A stretch of DNA of 55,555 nucleotides from JAKVCB01 sp963578605 (GCA_963578605.1 CAUZEA010000030.1:1-55555), one strand, 5' to 3'. Shown: positions 26,199 to 35,421, numbered from the stretch's first letter. Program-made: numbers and translations. The notes: generated by a model not told the origin, from the letters alone.

Positions 26199-27956
26199 TC
26201 ATGCCGGGGACCATTCTGTGCCGCCTGACCGATCTTCGAGCGTGACGCCAATTTCTCGGAGTCGATCACGAACGGTATCGGCGGTAGCGAAATCCTTTTT
26301 GTTTCGGGCGTCGTGGCGGATTTGGATCAAAAGTTGAACCATGGGATCCAACGCATCAGCGTGACCTCCGGTCCATTCTGTTCGACCGGGCCGGTCCTCA
26401 AGAGCCAAGCCGGCCCCAGCGACCCCGTCTCGAATGGTGTCGGCAGTCGTGAAATCCTTGTTTTTCCGGGCAACTGTCCGGAGTTCGATCACGAGTTCCA
26501 TGACCTGATGCAACAAGTCGTCGGAGCTTCCCGACATGGCTTCCAGTGGTGAAACAAACAGGCCGAGCACGGAGGCCAACTCCTTAAGTACGATCAGGAG
26601 TTGGGGCAACTCGGAAATCGCATCGGGATGCTCGTCGCCGGCTGTTTCCAGATTTTTCGCATCGCAAAACTTGTTGATTACTTTGGCAAGCTCGAACAGT
26701 TCGGCGATGGCACCCCCGGTATTGAAGTCGTCGTCCATTGCCTTGAGGAATCGTTCGCGACATTGGTGGGCACTTTGCAAGGTCGCATTGTCCGCGTCAG
26801 CAACTTGGGGTTTTTCTCGATAGTGTGGGGCATTGAGGGCATAAAAGTTATTTCCGGTAATGCGTTCATATCGTTTGAAGAGTCGGTAGAACGTCTCCAA
26901 ACCGGTACCAGCCTCTTCGATAGATGGTTCATCGAACAGTACGGTACTGCGATAATGGGTCCGCAGGAGGAAAAACCGGATTCGTTCACCACCTTGTCGT
27001 GCGATCAGCTCAGCGAGGCCTCCAGCGCCCTTAGAGCGGCTCATTTTACCCCCGACCTGGTCGTCAGTTGGGGCCCCTTCACGTTCGCCACGACCTCCGA
27101 TTTTACCGCTGCTGCTTGTCTGGCGAAGAAGTCCATTGTGAACCCAATAGCGAACCATCGGTTTACTATGACAACACTCGCTTTGGGCGATTTCGTTTTC
27201 GTGATGGGGAAAGACGAGGTCGAGCCCGCCGCCGTGGATGTCGAACGTTTCGCCGAGAATTTTTTTACTCATGGCGGAGCATTCGATGTGCCAGCCAGGC
27301 CGCCCGGCTCCCCAGGAGCTTTCCCAGGAGGGCTCGCCGGGTTTGGCGGCTTTCCAGACGGCGAAATCGGCTGGTTGCCGTTTGAGTGCTGCAGTGTCGC
27401 CTCCCTCGCCTTGCATCGAGTCGATACTCCGGTTTGACAACTTGCCATAACCGGTGTCTTTGCTCACATCAAAGTAGACGTCGCCTTTGGATTCGTAGGC
27501 ATAGCCTCGATTTACGAGCAATTCGATGAAGGCGATAATATCTGCCATGCATTCGGTTGCGCGGGGAAAGTGATCAATCTGGTTGACGCCCAGCGCGGCG
27601 AGATTCTGCTGATAGTCGACAACATTCTCATTTGCCACTTCGAGCATCGAAATACCGCGTTCGGTCGCCCTCTTAATCAATTTGTCATCGACATCGGTAA
27701 TGTTGACGACCCAGGTCACATCGAAATTGCAGTAGGTGAGGTACCGTTTGATGCAGTCGAAGATGACTGGACCGATCATGTGCCCAATATGCGCCTGGTC
27801 ATAAACGGTGGGTCCGCAGAGGTAGATTCCGACTTTGCCAGGTTCGACGGTGTCGAACGGTTGTTTTTGTTTGGTGAGTGTGTCGTAGATTTGGATCGTC
27901 GGCTGGGATTCCATTTCAACATTCATTGAGCTGGCAAGGATAGTTGAAGCTGGCAT
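26199..27956 (-). CDS. cysS: Cysteinyl-tRNA synthetase with duplicated C-terminal module
   Basis: Charges tRNA-Cys. Class I signatures: YLCGPTVYDQAHIGHM (HIGH and a zinc Cys), IECSAMS, the HHENEIAQSE zinc ligands, and the KMSRSKGAG loop. At 585 residues it is ~100 longer than most. Two causes are visible. A ~20-residue Gly-rich insertion (TSSSGKIGGRGEREGAPTDD) precedes KMSRS. The C-terminal helical module of ~50 residues occurs twice: VARKNKDFTTADTIRDGV... and DARNKKDFATADTVRDRL..., each ending in LEDR-G-TEW. The DNA copies have diverged, so the duplication is not recent. The start is uncertain among ATGs at 27956, 27926 and 27914. Confidence 0.94.
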   Translation of the reverse strand: MPASTILASSMNVEMESQPTIQIYDTLTKQKQPFDTVEPGKVGIYLCGPTVYDQAHIGHMIGPVIFDCIKRYLTYCNFDVTWVVNITDVDDKLIKRATERGISMLEVANENVVDYQQNLAALGVNQIDHFPRATECMADIIAFIELLVNRGYAYESKGDVYFDVSKDTGYGKLSNRSIDSMQGEGGDTAALKRQPADFAVWKAAKPGEPSWESSWGAGRPGWHIECSAMSKKILGETFDIHGGGLDLVFPHHENEIAQSECCHSKPMVRYWVHNGLLRQTSSSGKIGGRGEREGAPTDDQVGGKMSRSKGAGGLAELIARQGGERIRFFLLRTHYRSTVLFDEPSIEEAGTGLETFYRLFKRYERITGNNFYALNAPHYREKPQVADADNATLQSAHQCRERFLKAMDDDFNTGGAIAELFELAKVINKFCDAKNLETAGDEHPDAISELPQLLIVLKELASVLGLFVSPLEAMSGSSDDLLHQVMELVIELRTVARKNKDFTTADTIRDGVAGAGLALEDRPGRTEWTGGHADALDPMVQLLIQIRHDARNKKDFATADTVRDRLREIGVTLEDRSGGTEWSPA

Positions 27957-28000
27957 GCTAACTTAAGTTTGCGGTGACCAGAAAGCGGGATTCCAAGTTG

Positions 28001-28669
28001 TCATTCATGCTTTGATAGCAGGGCAACACAACGGGCTTCGATTGCTTCTTCGCGGCCGACCGGACCAACCTGTTCTCCGGTCTTCACTTTCAGCCCAATC
28101 TGGTTGGGATTCATCCGCAGGATACTGGCGATACGGTGGCGGATCGCGTCTTTATAGTCGGCAAGTTTGGGACGCTCGGCAGCGATCACGCAGTCGAGAT
28201 TGACCACGGTATAACCAGTGTCGGCGACCCTCACAGTTGCCGCGGTGAGCATCTCAGCCGAGTCTCGGTCACGATTGGCTTCGTCCGTGTTGGGAAACAA
28301 CTGTCCGATGTCCGGTAAGGCGGCGGCACCAAGCAAAGCATCGGTCACTGCGTGGAGCAAGACGTCAGCATCACTGTGTCCGACCAGGGATTGGTCGTGT
28401 GGGATATCGATTCCGCCCAGCCGTAACTGCCCGGTTGACCCTGGCTCGGGCGAGCCAAGCCGGTGGGTATCTTCCCCGAGACCAACACGATAGTCGGACG
28501 TAATGGATAGCCCCCTGTTCGAATTCCTTACAAATAGCCCTCGGTTCCGACCCCTCTGCGGGCGGATTATAGACCACCACCACGTACGAAACAATGCAAG
28601 CCGGAGCGTAGTATGCAGTGATCTCCGCGGCAGTCGAGCGGTGATCGGGAGGATCGGGCAGGTCTCCAC
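28001..28669 (-). CDS. ispF: 2-C-methyl-D-erythritol 2,4-cyclodiphosphate synthase
   Basis: Makes the cyclic diphosphate of the non-mevalonate isoprenoid pathway. Seen: GLGEDTHRL (metal-binding Asp and His), HSDADVLLHAVTDALLGAAAL, AERPKL, and KVKTGEQVGPVGREEAIEA. The enzyme family is ~160 residues and the conserved part begins near 28495. The only in-frame ATG, at 28669, adds ~55 residues with no family resemblance. An ATT at 28504-28502 has AGGGGG 6-7 bases upstream and would give 167 residues. ATT initiation is rare, so I report the ATG frame and flag the start as unresolved. It lies between metK and cysS, same strand. Confidence 0.9.
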   Translation of the reverse strand: METCPILPITARLPRRSLHTTLRLALFRTWWWSIIRPQRGRNRGLFVRNSNRGLSITSDYRVGLGEDTHRLGSPEPGSTGQLRLGGIDIPHDQSLVGHSDADVLLHAVTDALLGAAALPDIGQLFPNTDEANRDRDSAEMLTAATVRVADTGYTVVNLDCVIAAERPKLADYKDAIRHRIASILRMNPNQIGLKVKTGEQVGPVGREEAIEARCVALLSKHE

Positions 28670-28709
28670 GAGTTTGACTCAGGTGCTCAGATGAGCCGAC
28701 TTTGGCCAG

Positions 28710-29891
28710 TCAGGTTGCTTTGGCAACCGTTTCGATGGCGGCGGCCAACTCGCCCGCCTTATCGGTTTTTTCCCAAGTGAACTCGGGTTCGTCGCGGCCA
28801 AAATGGCCGCCCGCGGCCGTTTTTTGAAAGATGGGACGGCGGAGGTCCAGGTATTTGATGATTCCTGCTGGCGTGAGTGGGAAATGTTCCCTCACGAGCT
28901 CTACGAGTTGTTCACTGCCAACCGTGCTGGTGCCCTCGGTGTCGATTCGCACGCTCACTGGATCAGAGATCCCGATCGCGTATGCAAGTTGGACCTCGCA
29001 ACGGTCAGCAAGTTTGGCTGCCACGATGTTTTTCGCGATGTAGCGTGCCATGTACGCACCGCTACGATCAACTTTGGTGGGATCCTTGCCGCTGAAGGCC
29101 CCCCCTCCATGCCGGCTCCAACCGCCGTAGGTGTCGACAATGATCTTCCGACCGGTCAGGCCGCAGTCACCGTGAGGTCCACCCACAACGAAGCGGCCCG
29201 TGGGGTTGATATAGTGCTTGATATCTTCGTTCCACCATTCACCGAGCGACGGTTTAACAATTTCTTCGATGATGTAGGCATGGATCTGTTCATACGAAAC
29301 ATGGGGTGCGTGCTGGGTTGAAACAACGACCGTATCGACGCGTACGGGAGTATTGCCATCGAATTCCACCGTGACCTGGCTCTTCGAATCAGGTCGGAGC
29401 CAGTCCGCGGCACCAGTTTGGCGTGCCTTGGTCAGGCGATTGATAATGCGATGTGAGAGTGCAATCGGTAGCGGCATCAACTCTTTAGTGTCGTTGCAGG
29501 CGTACCCAAACATCAGTCCCTGGTCCCCGGCACCGATCTCCTTTCCGCTTTTGGCATCGTCATCCACCCCTCTTTTAATGTCGAGGCTCTGCTCGTCGAT
29601 GGTGACCATCACGGCGCAGTGATCGGCACCAATACCCATCGATGCTTCGGTGTAGCCAACACCGCGGATCACGTTGCGGACAATCTGCTGCATGTCGACG
29701 GTTGCCTTGGTTGTGATTTCGCCTGCAATGACAACCAGACCTGTCGTGACAAGGGTTTCGCACGCGACACGACTGTAGGGATCTTGGGCGAAAATGGCGT
29801 CCAGCACACCATCAGAAATTTGATCGGCCAGTTTGTCGGGATGCCCCATACTGACCGCTTCGCTCGTAAAGAAATACTTACCGTTTGTCAC
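28710..29891 (-). CDS. metK: S-adenosylmethionine synthetase
   Basis: Forms SAM from methionine and ATP. It opens MTNGKYFFTSEAVSMGHPDKLADQ, followed by IGAGDQGLMFGYA (ATP loop) and GPHGDCGLTGRKIIVDTYGG, then GGGAFSGKDPTKVDRSGAY. 393 residues, full length. It starts with GTG at 29891, preceded by GGAGGAG at a 7-base spacing. No recognisable SAM or SAH riboswitch was seen in the upstream sequence. ispF follows 40 bp later. Confidence 0.96.
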   Translation of the reverse strand: MTNGKYFFTSEAVSMGHPDKLADQISDGVLDAIFAQDPYSRVACETLVTTGLVVIAGEITTKATVDMQQIVRNVIRGVGYTEASMGIGADHCAVMVTIDEQSLDIKRGVDDDAKSGKEIGAGDQGLMFGYACNDTKELMPLPIALSHRIINRLTKARQTGAADWLRPDSKSQVTVEFDGNTPVRVDTVVVSTQHAPHVSYEQIHAYIIEEIVKPSLGEWWNEDIKHYINPTGRFVVGGPHGDCGLTGRKIIVDTYGGWSRHGGGAFSGKDPTKVDRSGAYMARYIAKNIVAAKLADRCEVQLAYAIGISDPVSVRIDTEGTSTVGSEQLVELVREHFPLTPAGIIKYLDLRRPIFQKTAAGGHFGRDEPEFTWEKTDKAGELAAAIETVAKAT

Positions 29892-30355
29892 GAATGTGCT
29901 CCTCCAAAGAGTCGGGAGATACTTGCGCGAGAAAATTATTGGTTCAGGAATGGATGGGTTCGGAAGTGATCAACCACCAGGCCGATTTACCACACCGACT
30001 TGTTCCCCGTTCTGCTAACCAAGTGATGATACAACAGCCTGAGTATATCGTGTTGCCTAGTTGGCGAGCAACGGGCTAACACGCTGGGTACGCACCGCAA
30101 GACAGGTTTGCCATAATTTGAGGGGTAGCTATTCCTCGGTGAGGGACCGATAATCACTGCTGAACTGCCTGGATACCGAGTTGCCCGGATACCGAGTTGC
30201 CCGGATACCGAGTTGCCCGGATACCGAGTTGCTTTGGATTTTGACTTGACGGCGGTTCTGCAGGCGGGGCAGTTCACACCGCCGCAGCCAACAGGTGGTG
30301 ACCTCGCAAGCTGCCTGCAGGTCTGCCAACCACGCTAACTTTCGGATCGACTCCC
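29892..30355. other. 464-bp divergent spacer between metK and the small membrane gene
   Basis: No gene. It holds the 16-bp tandem array at 30171-30232 and the metK ribosome site next to 29892. I looked for a SAM/SAH riboswitch core and did not find one by eye. Confidence 0.55.
30171..30232. repeat. 16-bp tandem repeat, ~3.9 copies
   Basis: GGATACCGAGTTGCCC is repeated at 30171, 30187, 30203 and 30219 (the last copy ends at 30232). It is perfect across copies and lies midway between metK and the small membrane gene. Confidence 0.96.
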
Positions 30356-30472
30356 ATGGCCCGCTGGCCCCGTCACGTCTGGACTTCGTTGTTGACCTAC
30401 GGGATTGTGTTCGTGATATTTCCTCTGCTTTGTTTACTTGCCTATGCCTGGGTGCGGGGTTTTATTTTTTAA
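30356..30472 (+). CDS. 38-residue predicted membrane protein
   Basis: Short reading frame starting MARWPRHVWTSLLTYGIVFV and ending in VRGFIF then TAA. It has a basic, Trp-rich N-terminus followed by one strongly hydrophobic helix (about residues 10-31) and a positive residue after it. It lies 27 bp upstream of the UDP-sugar pyrophosphorylase gene in the same direction. The charge-helix layout looks like a real single-pass protein, but there is no strong ribosome site and I do not recognise a family. Confidence 0.5.
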   Translation: MARWPRHVWTSLLTYGIVFVIFPLLCLLAYAWVRGFIF

Positions 30473-30499
30473 CTCGAGCCACTGGAAAGCTACTTTGAA

Positions 30500-31945
30500 G
30501 TGATGACGATGGTTGACCGCCAAGAGCTACTTAACCGTTTAAATCGTTATGGGCAACAGCGGCTTATCCGGCTTTACAAAGATCTCGACGAAGCGAGTTG
30601 TACCAGGCTGGCATCCCAGCTTGAGAACATTGACCTGGGTCAGCTGGCACGACTTTGCGAGGCGGTTGTGGAGGAAGAGGATTGGGCCGATTTGGCCCGG
30701 CAAGCGGAGCCACCACCAGCGTTGCGACTTAGCTCGCGGCGGAGTCACGATAAAACGGAATTTGGCTGGACCGCCAAACAGGCCCGCCAGCGAGGTGGGC
30801 AAGCTCTTGATGAAGGCAAGGTTGGCGTTCTGATGACCGCCGGAGGACAGGGGAGCCGACTCGGGTTCGATCGCCCCAAGGGTCTCTATCCCATCGGGCC
30901 GGTGTCGGGGGCTTCGCTCTTGCAAATCCACATCGAAAAGATCCGCGCAGCGGCTCGGCGACATCAAAAGTCAATCCCGCTTTATTTGATGAACAGCCCG
31001 GTCACTGTTGAGGAGCAATCGGCGTTCCTGGCGGAGAACGACTACTTTGGAATGACTGAGGAAGACATCTTTCTCTTCTGTCAGGGAACCATGCCGGTTG
31101 TCGATGCGTTTACGGGTGATTTGCTCTTGGCCACCAAAGATACGCTTTTCTTGAGTCCCGATGGGCATGGGGGTGCCGTGGGTGCTCTTGCCAGGAGTGG
31201 GGCTATTGAATCGATGCGCCGGCGTGGCATTGAGCAACTTTTTTATTTTCAGGTCGATAACCCGCTCGTGCCAGTTTGTGATGCGGAGTTCATCGGGTGT
31301 CATTTGTTGGCCAATTCAGAACTCACCTCGATGGCGGTTGCCAAGCAGCAACCGACCGATAAGGTCGGTAATTTTGTGGGGATCGATAAGCGGTTACAGA
31401 TTATCGAATACAGTGATTTTCCCGCCGATGTTGCCGAACGACGGGCGGAGGATGGATCACTTCAATTCTGGGCAGGCAGCATCGCCGTGCATATATTTTC
31501 GGTGGATTTTCTCGAACGATCACTCTCACTCAGTGACGCACTGCCGTTTCACACCGCCCGAAAAAAAGTGACCTACCTCGGTGACGAAGGAAAAGTGGTC
31601 CAACCAAACCAACCGAATGCCCTTAAATTCGAACGCTTTATTTTTGATTTGCTCCCACATGCTGAAAACGCGTTGATCGTGGAATATGCTGAAGAAGATT
31701 GTTTTGCACCACTCAAGAATGCACCTGGTGCTGAACGTGACACGGCTGAATACGTGCAACGTTTCATGATCAACCAGTACCACCATTGGTTGCAGGAAGC
31801 CGGAATTCAGGTCGCCGGGGATGTAGCCGTCGAAATCAGCCCGCTGTGGGCACTCGACGGGATGGATGTTGTCCGGCGGGTCAAGCCTGGTACGGTGATT
31901 GACCAGACGACCTACCTTTGCGAAGACGCGACTCGGTTATCTTGA
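30500..31945 (+). CDS. UDPGP-type UDP-sugar pyrophosphorylase
   Basis: Eukaryote-like UDP-GlcNAc/UDP-glucose pyrophosphorylase family (UDPGP type 1), joining UTP and a sugar-1-phosphate. Motif VGVLMTAGGQGSRLGFDRPKG is the nucleotide-binding loop. LFYFQVDNPLVPVCDAEFIG holds the metal Asp, and YSDFP with FWAGSIAVHIFSVDFLE matches the sugar-binding region. 481 residues. The first frame start is GTG 30500; ATGs at 30503 and 30509 are equally possible. GlcNAc versus glucose specificity cannot be decided here. It is followed by the CYTH and MFS genes, same strand. Confidence 0.9.
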   Translation: MMTMVDRQELLNRLNRYGQQRLIRLYKDLDEASCTRLASQLENIDLGQLARLCEAVVEEEDWADLARQAEPPPALRLSSRRSHDKTEFGWTAKQARQRGGQALDEGKVGVLMTAGGQGSRLGFDRPKGLYPIGPVSGASLLQIHIEKIRAAARRHQKSIPLYLMNSPVTVEEQSAFLAENDYFGMTEEDIFLFCQGTMPVVDAFTGDLLLATKDTLFLSPDGHGGAVGALARSGAIESMRRRGIEQLFYFQVDNPLVPVCDAEFIGCHLLANSELTSMAVAKQQPTDKVGNFVGIDKRLQIIEYSDFPADVAERRAEDGSLQFWAGSIAVHIFSVDFLERSLSLSDALPFHTARKKVTYLGDEGKVVQPNQPNALKFERFIFDLLPHAENALIVEYAEEDCFAPLKNAPGAERDTAEYVQRFMINQYHHWLQEAGIQVAGDVAVEISPLWALDGMDVVRRVKPGTVIDQTTYLCEDATRLS

Positions 31946-31995
31946 TCGCCGGGGGCGCAATAATTCGGAAATCTGGAAACACAGGTTTCATTCCC

Positions 31996-32544
31996 ATGCA
32001 ATACGAAGTCGAACAAAAGCACCGCCTGGAGAACCCGGCTGGTTTTGAGCAGAAACTTCAGCAGCGCGGGATCCCCCTCGGTCCGGTTCAACACCAAATC
32101 GATTCCTATTTCAACCATCCCTCCCGAGAATTTGCGGAGACCGATGAGGCATTCCGCATTCGTCAGGTTGCCGAGCTGAACTTCGTCACGTACAAAGGGC
32201 CCAAAGTCGATCGGGTTACCAAGACCCGTCAAGAACTCGAGCTGCCGCTCACGCCCGGTGCAGCCGCGGCAGCAGATTTCACCAGGTTGCTTGTGGCGCT
32301 AGGATTCACGCTGGTGGGCAGGGTTTGCAAGTCCCGGCGGACCTTTTCGCTTCCCAGTGCCGGTCATGCCGTTGTGGGTTGTATCGACGAGATTCTGGAT
32401 GTGGGAACCTTTGTGGAATTGGAACTTACGGTCGATCAGGGCGAAGTCGACAACGCAAAACGAATTATCGCAGCTCTAGCCGACGAATTGGGACTTGGAT
32501 CGGGGGAAAGACGCAGCTACCTCGAGATGTTCTTGGATGGGTAG
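31996..32544 (+). CDS. CYTH-domain protein (class IV adenylate cyclase / triphosphatase type)
   Basis: CYTH proteins bind triphosphates in a beta tunnel; members are CyaB-type adenylate cyclases or tripolyphosphatases. The ExExK signature is EVEQK (residues 4-8). Alternating charged strands follow (EAFRIRQ, NFVTYKGPK, TRQELELPL, KSRRTF, FVELELTV), and the C-terminal YLEMFL is typical. I start at ATG 31996 because the signature lies right after it; the frame is open from 31918. 182 residues. Its last 8 bases overlap the MFS gene start (ATGGGTAG), which suggests translational coupling. Cyclase activity is not implied. Confidence 0.88.
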   Translation: MQYEVEQKHRLENPAGFEQKLQQRGIPLGPVQHQIDSYFNHPSREFAETDEAFRIRQVAELNFVTYKGPKVDRVTKTRQELELPLTPGAAAAADFTRLLVALGFTLVGRVCKSRRTFSLPSAGHAVVGCIDEILDVGTFVELELTVDQGEVDNAKRIIAALADELGLGSGERRSYLEMFLDG

Positions 32545-33853
32545 TCAACAGAAAACAAACTTGCCTAAGCATTCGCCACGGAATTTTTTCCTGCTGGTGC
32601 TCTATCAGGTGACCCAACGCGTTGGTTGGATATTCAAGACCGAGAGCATCATCATCCCCGCGTTTATGGACTATATCGGGGGGGGGCCCGTGATACGCGG
32701 TTTCTTGCCAGTCCTCAACCGCCTTGGCCTGGCCATTCCGCCAGCGCTGTTTGCACGTCGACTTAAGATAACACCCCTCAAGAAGCGGATCCTACTGGTT
32801 TGTTGCCTGTTCAAAGCTTGCCCCTTTGCCATACTCTCATTGATCTGGCTGACCGGTGTTTGGCGGTCAGAGCAGGGCGCCGTTTCTGTGTGGGTACTGT
32901 GGTTGTCTTTGTTGCTTTACGCGTCATTCTTCATCTTCGTTGGTATCAGCCAGTTCACGGAGCAAACACTCCAGGGAAAACTGATTCGGGCTAACCTCCG
33001 TGGGCGATTGCTGACCGTTTCGATGACCGTGGGAGCCTCCCTGGCGATCACCGCCGTAGCCCTGTTGATGCCCGGCTGGCTGCGACTGCCCGATGGCGGT
33101 TTCGGTTGGATCTTTGGGATGCCAGCCCTCGCGTTCCTGCTTGCGGGGATCGCCGTGCTGGCCCTGCGGGAGTCCCCCGATAATTACCAACAGCCCCCCA
33201 TCCATCCGTTCAACCACTTTCGTGAATCATGGTCGATTCTGGTCACGGACCACAGTTTCCGTCGTCTTGCGGTTGTGGCTGCCTTGTACAGTGTTGCCTT
33301 CATGATGTTTCCCCACTATCAGGCGATGGGACGTGACCGGCTGGGGCTTGCCCATCACAACCTGGTCTTTTGGATTTGTGCTCAGAATGGAGCCACGATG
33401 CTTGCCAGTTTGATCGCTGGTCCCTTGGCTGATCGGTATGGGAATCGACTCGCTTTGAAAGTCACGGTTTTTGGCACCGCGCTGGCTCCGTTATGCGCGT
33501 TTTTAATGACGCGGATTGAGTCCGAGATGACTCAGCAACTTTATTGGCTTGTCTTTGTGCCTATCGGCATGATGCCCATTACCATCAAGCTGATCAACAA
33601 TTACACGCTGGAAATCGTGCCGGGCGAGTTTCATCCCCGTTATCTCAGCACCGTGGGACTGTGCCTGGCGGTGCCGGTAGTCATTGGCGGGCCGCTGATG
33701 GGTTGGCTCATACGTCCCATCGGCTTCGAAACTGTCTTCCTGCTAGGAGCCGCCTGCCTGCTGCTTGCCGGAGCGATGACTTTTCGCCTCGACGAACTGC
33801 GGCACTCAACAATTGAGTCGGCAGGTTTCGACTCACCGCGCTGGATCAAGTAA
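32537..33853 (+). CDS. MFS-type transporter
   Basis: Integral membrane protein with about 12 predicted helices (for example ILLVCCLFKACPFAILSLIWL, VLWLSLLLYASFFIFVGI, LAFLLAGIAVLAL, VFLLGAACLLLAGAM). GPLADRYGNRLALKV resembles the MFS loop motif G-x-x-x-D-R-x-G-R/N. 438 residues. Start ATG 32537 lies inside the end of the CYTH gene. The substrate is unknown. It is followed by a palindromic element at 33938. Confidence 0.85.
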   Translation: MGSQQKTNLPKHSPRNFFLLVLYQVTQRVGWIFKTESIIIPAFMDYIGGGPVIRGFLPVLNRLGLAIPPALFARRLKITPLKKRILLVCCLFKACPFAILSLIWLTGVWRSEQGAVSVWVLWLSLLLYASFFIFVGISQFTEQTLQGKLIRANLRGRLLTVSMTVGASLAITAVALLMPGWLRLPDGGFGWIFGMPALAFLLAGIAVLALRESPDNYQQPPIHPFNHFRESWSILVTDHSFRRLAVVAALYSVAFMMFPHYQAMGRDRLGLAHHNLVFWICAQNGATMLASLIAGPLADRYGNRLALKVTVFGTALAPLCAFLMTRIESEMTQQLYWLVFVPIGMMPITIKLINNYTLEIVPGEFHPRYLSTVGLCLAVPVVIGGPLMGWLIRPIGFETVFLLGAACLLLAGAMTFRLDELRHSTIESAGFDSPRWIK

Positions 33854-33937
33854 AGGAAGGGCCTGCGATACGGTGCCAAATGCTCGTTTTAGAGAAGTCT
33901 GGGGAGGCGCGGCGCCGCCCAAACAGGAGCGAAAACA

Positions 33938-33957
33938 GTTTTCAGCTAGCTGAAAAC
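33938..33957. terminator. 20-bp perfect palindrome after the MFS gene
   Basis: GTTTTCAGCTAGCTGAAAAC is perfectly self-complementary and followed by a T/C-rich run (TTCTCTTTCTT). It is preceded by GAAAAC, so an alternative stem with GTTTTC is also possible, and a CTAGC pair spans it. It may be a terminator for the CYTH-MFS unit or a protein-binding site before lpxB. Confidence 0.5.
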
Positions 33958-34099
33958 TTCTCTTTCTTGCTAGCGGTGATTTTGGGATAGTCTCTGACCC
34001 GAGTTCGTTCACCCGTGGGTACTGCTCCTGGAGCCTGCCTCGTTGGTTGGGCCATCTCAAACACGTTCTTCCTGACTCCAATACTACCGGCACCCCGTT

Positions 34100-35356
34100 A
34101 TGAAGATCTTCTTTTCCGTTGGTGAACCGAGTGGCGACCTGCATGGGGCCAACCTGATTCATGAACTCCGCGCTCGGCAGGCTGATATTGAGGTGGTCGG
34201 TTACGGTGGGCCACGTATGCGCAGGGCCGGCTGCGATCTGTACGAGGATCTCACCGCGCTTGCGGTGATGTGGTTCCTGCGGGTGATCCTGAACGTACAC
34301 CGTTTTTGGGATCTTGTGAGCCGGGCAGATCGCTATTTTCGCCACCAGCGGCCTGATGCCGTGGTATTGATTGACTATCCGGGCTTCAACTGGTGGATCG
34401 CCAGGCGGGCCAAAAAGCATGGCATTCCGGTCTTTTATTATGGCACACCCCAATTGTGGGCTTGGGCGAGTTGGCGCGTTCGGAAAATGCGTCGCTACGT
34501 CGATCACGTGCTCTGTAAACTTCCCTTCGAGGTCCAGTGGTACCAGGAGCGGGGGTGCCCGGCAACTTATTTAGGGCATCCCTATTTTGACCAATTGCAA
34601 CAAGAACAACTTGACGAAGCATTTATTGAACAAATGCGGGCAGCGCCAGGGCAATTGGTGGTGATTTTGCCCGGCTCACGAACCCAGGAAGTGAAGCACA
34701 ACCTGAAATGGCTGTTGAAAGCCGCTCAAGCTGTCCACCGCCAGGTGCCCGATGTTCGCTTTGTGATTGCGGCGTTCAAGCCGAGCCTGGCGGAACGTGC
34801 CAAGGCGATGATCCAAAGAATCGATTTGCCAGTTGAAGTCTATATCGACCGGACTGGCGAACTCATTCAGGCCGCCGACTGCGCGATGGCAGTTTCGGGC
34901 AGCGTTTCGCTGGAGTTGTTGTACCATACGACTCCGACGGTCATTCTGTATCACATTTCGCGTCTGGCCTTTTTTGTACAGCGATTTGGCCGCAAGGTCC
35001 GCTACATCACCCTGGTGAACTTGCTGACGGCACCCGACCGGTTTCCACGAGAGGTGGGGCTGTATGACCCGCACGATCCCCGTGATCAACATGTCCTCAT
35101 GCCGGAGTACCTGACATGGGAGGACCCCACTGAGCAGATTTCCGGGCATGTGGTTGAATGGCTGAAGCATCCAGCGAAACGTAACGAGCGGGTTGCCGAA
35201 CTGTGTGCATTGAAGGATCATGTGGGTCATGGTGGCGCGTCGGGTAGAGCCGCCGAGTATGTGCTTGATGCGCTCTCTTCCGGCCCGGCCAAGCCGTTAC
35301 AGACCCAGTTTCCGTTCGCAACGCGGTTAGAAGAGGCGTGCCGCGGCGCGGCCTAG
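34100..35356 (+). CDS. lpxB: Lipid-A-disaccharide synthase
   Basis: Joins UDP-2,3-diacylglucosamine and lipid X in lipid A synthesis at the cytoplasmic membrane. It opens MKIFFSVGEPSGDLHGANLI; then VVGYGGPRMRRAG, VLIDYPGFNWWIARRAK, YYGTPQLWAWASWRVRKMRR, LGHPYFDQ, LPGSRTQEVKHN and SGSVSLELLYHTTP, all landmark LpxB segments. 418 residues, with a ~30-residue C-terminal extension. With the Mla genes it argues for an outer membrane. A site-2-type protease gene follows 65 bp later. Confidence 0.95.
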   Translation: MKIFFSVGEPSGDLHGANLIHELRARQADIEVVGYGGPRMRRAGCDLYEDLTALAVMWFLRVILNVHRFWDLVSRADRYFRHQRPDAVVLIDYPGFNWWIARRAKKHGIPVFYYGTPQLWAWASWRVRKMRRYVDHVLCKLPFEVQWYQERGCPATYLGHPYFDQLQQEQLDEAFIEQMRAAPGQLVVILPGSRTQEVKHNLKWLLKAAQAVHRQVPDVRFVIAAFKPSLAERAKAMIQRIDLPVEVYIDRTGELIQAADCAMAVSGSVSLELLYHTTPTVILYHISRLAFFVQRFGRKVRYITLVNLLTAPDRFPREVGLYDPHDPRDQHVLMPEYLTWEDPTEQISGHVVEWLKHPAKRNERVAELCALKDHVGHGGASGRAAEYVLDALSSGPAKPLQTQFPFATRLEEACRGAA

Positions 35357-35421
35357 GCGGGGATGGGAAAATGATCACCTGGACTTCTGAAGGCACTCCT
35401 TGAGACCGGTGTACGAAAAAC

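Noticed and set aside
29892..30100. SAM or SAH riboswitch upstream of metK
   Set aside because: No recognisable core or long paired elements were seen by eye; a covariance search would settle it.
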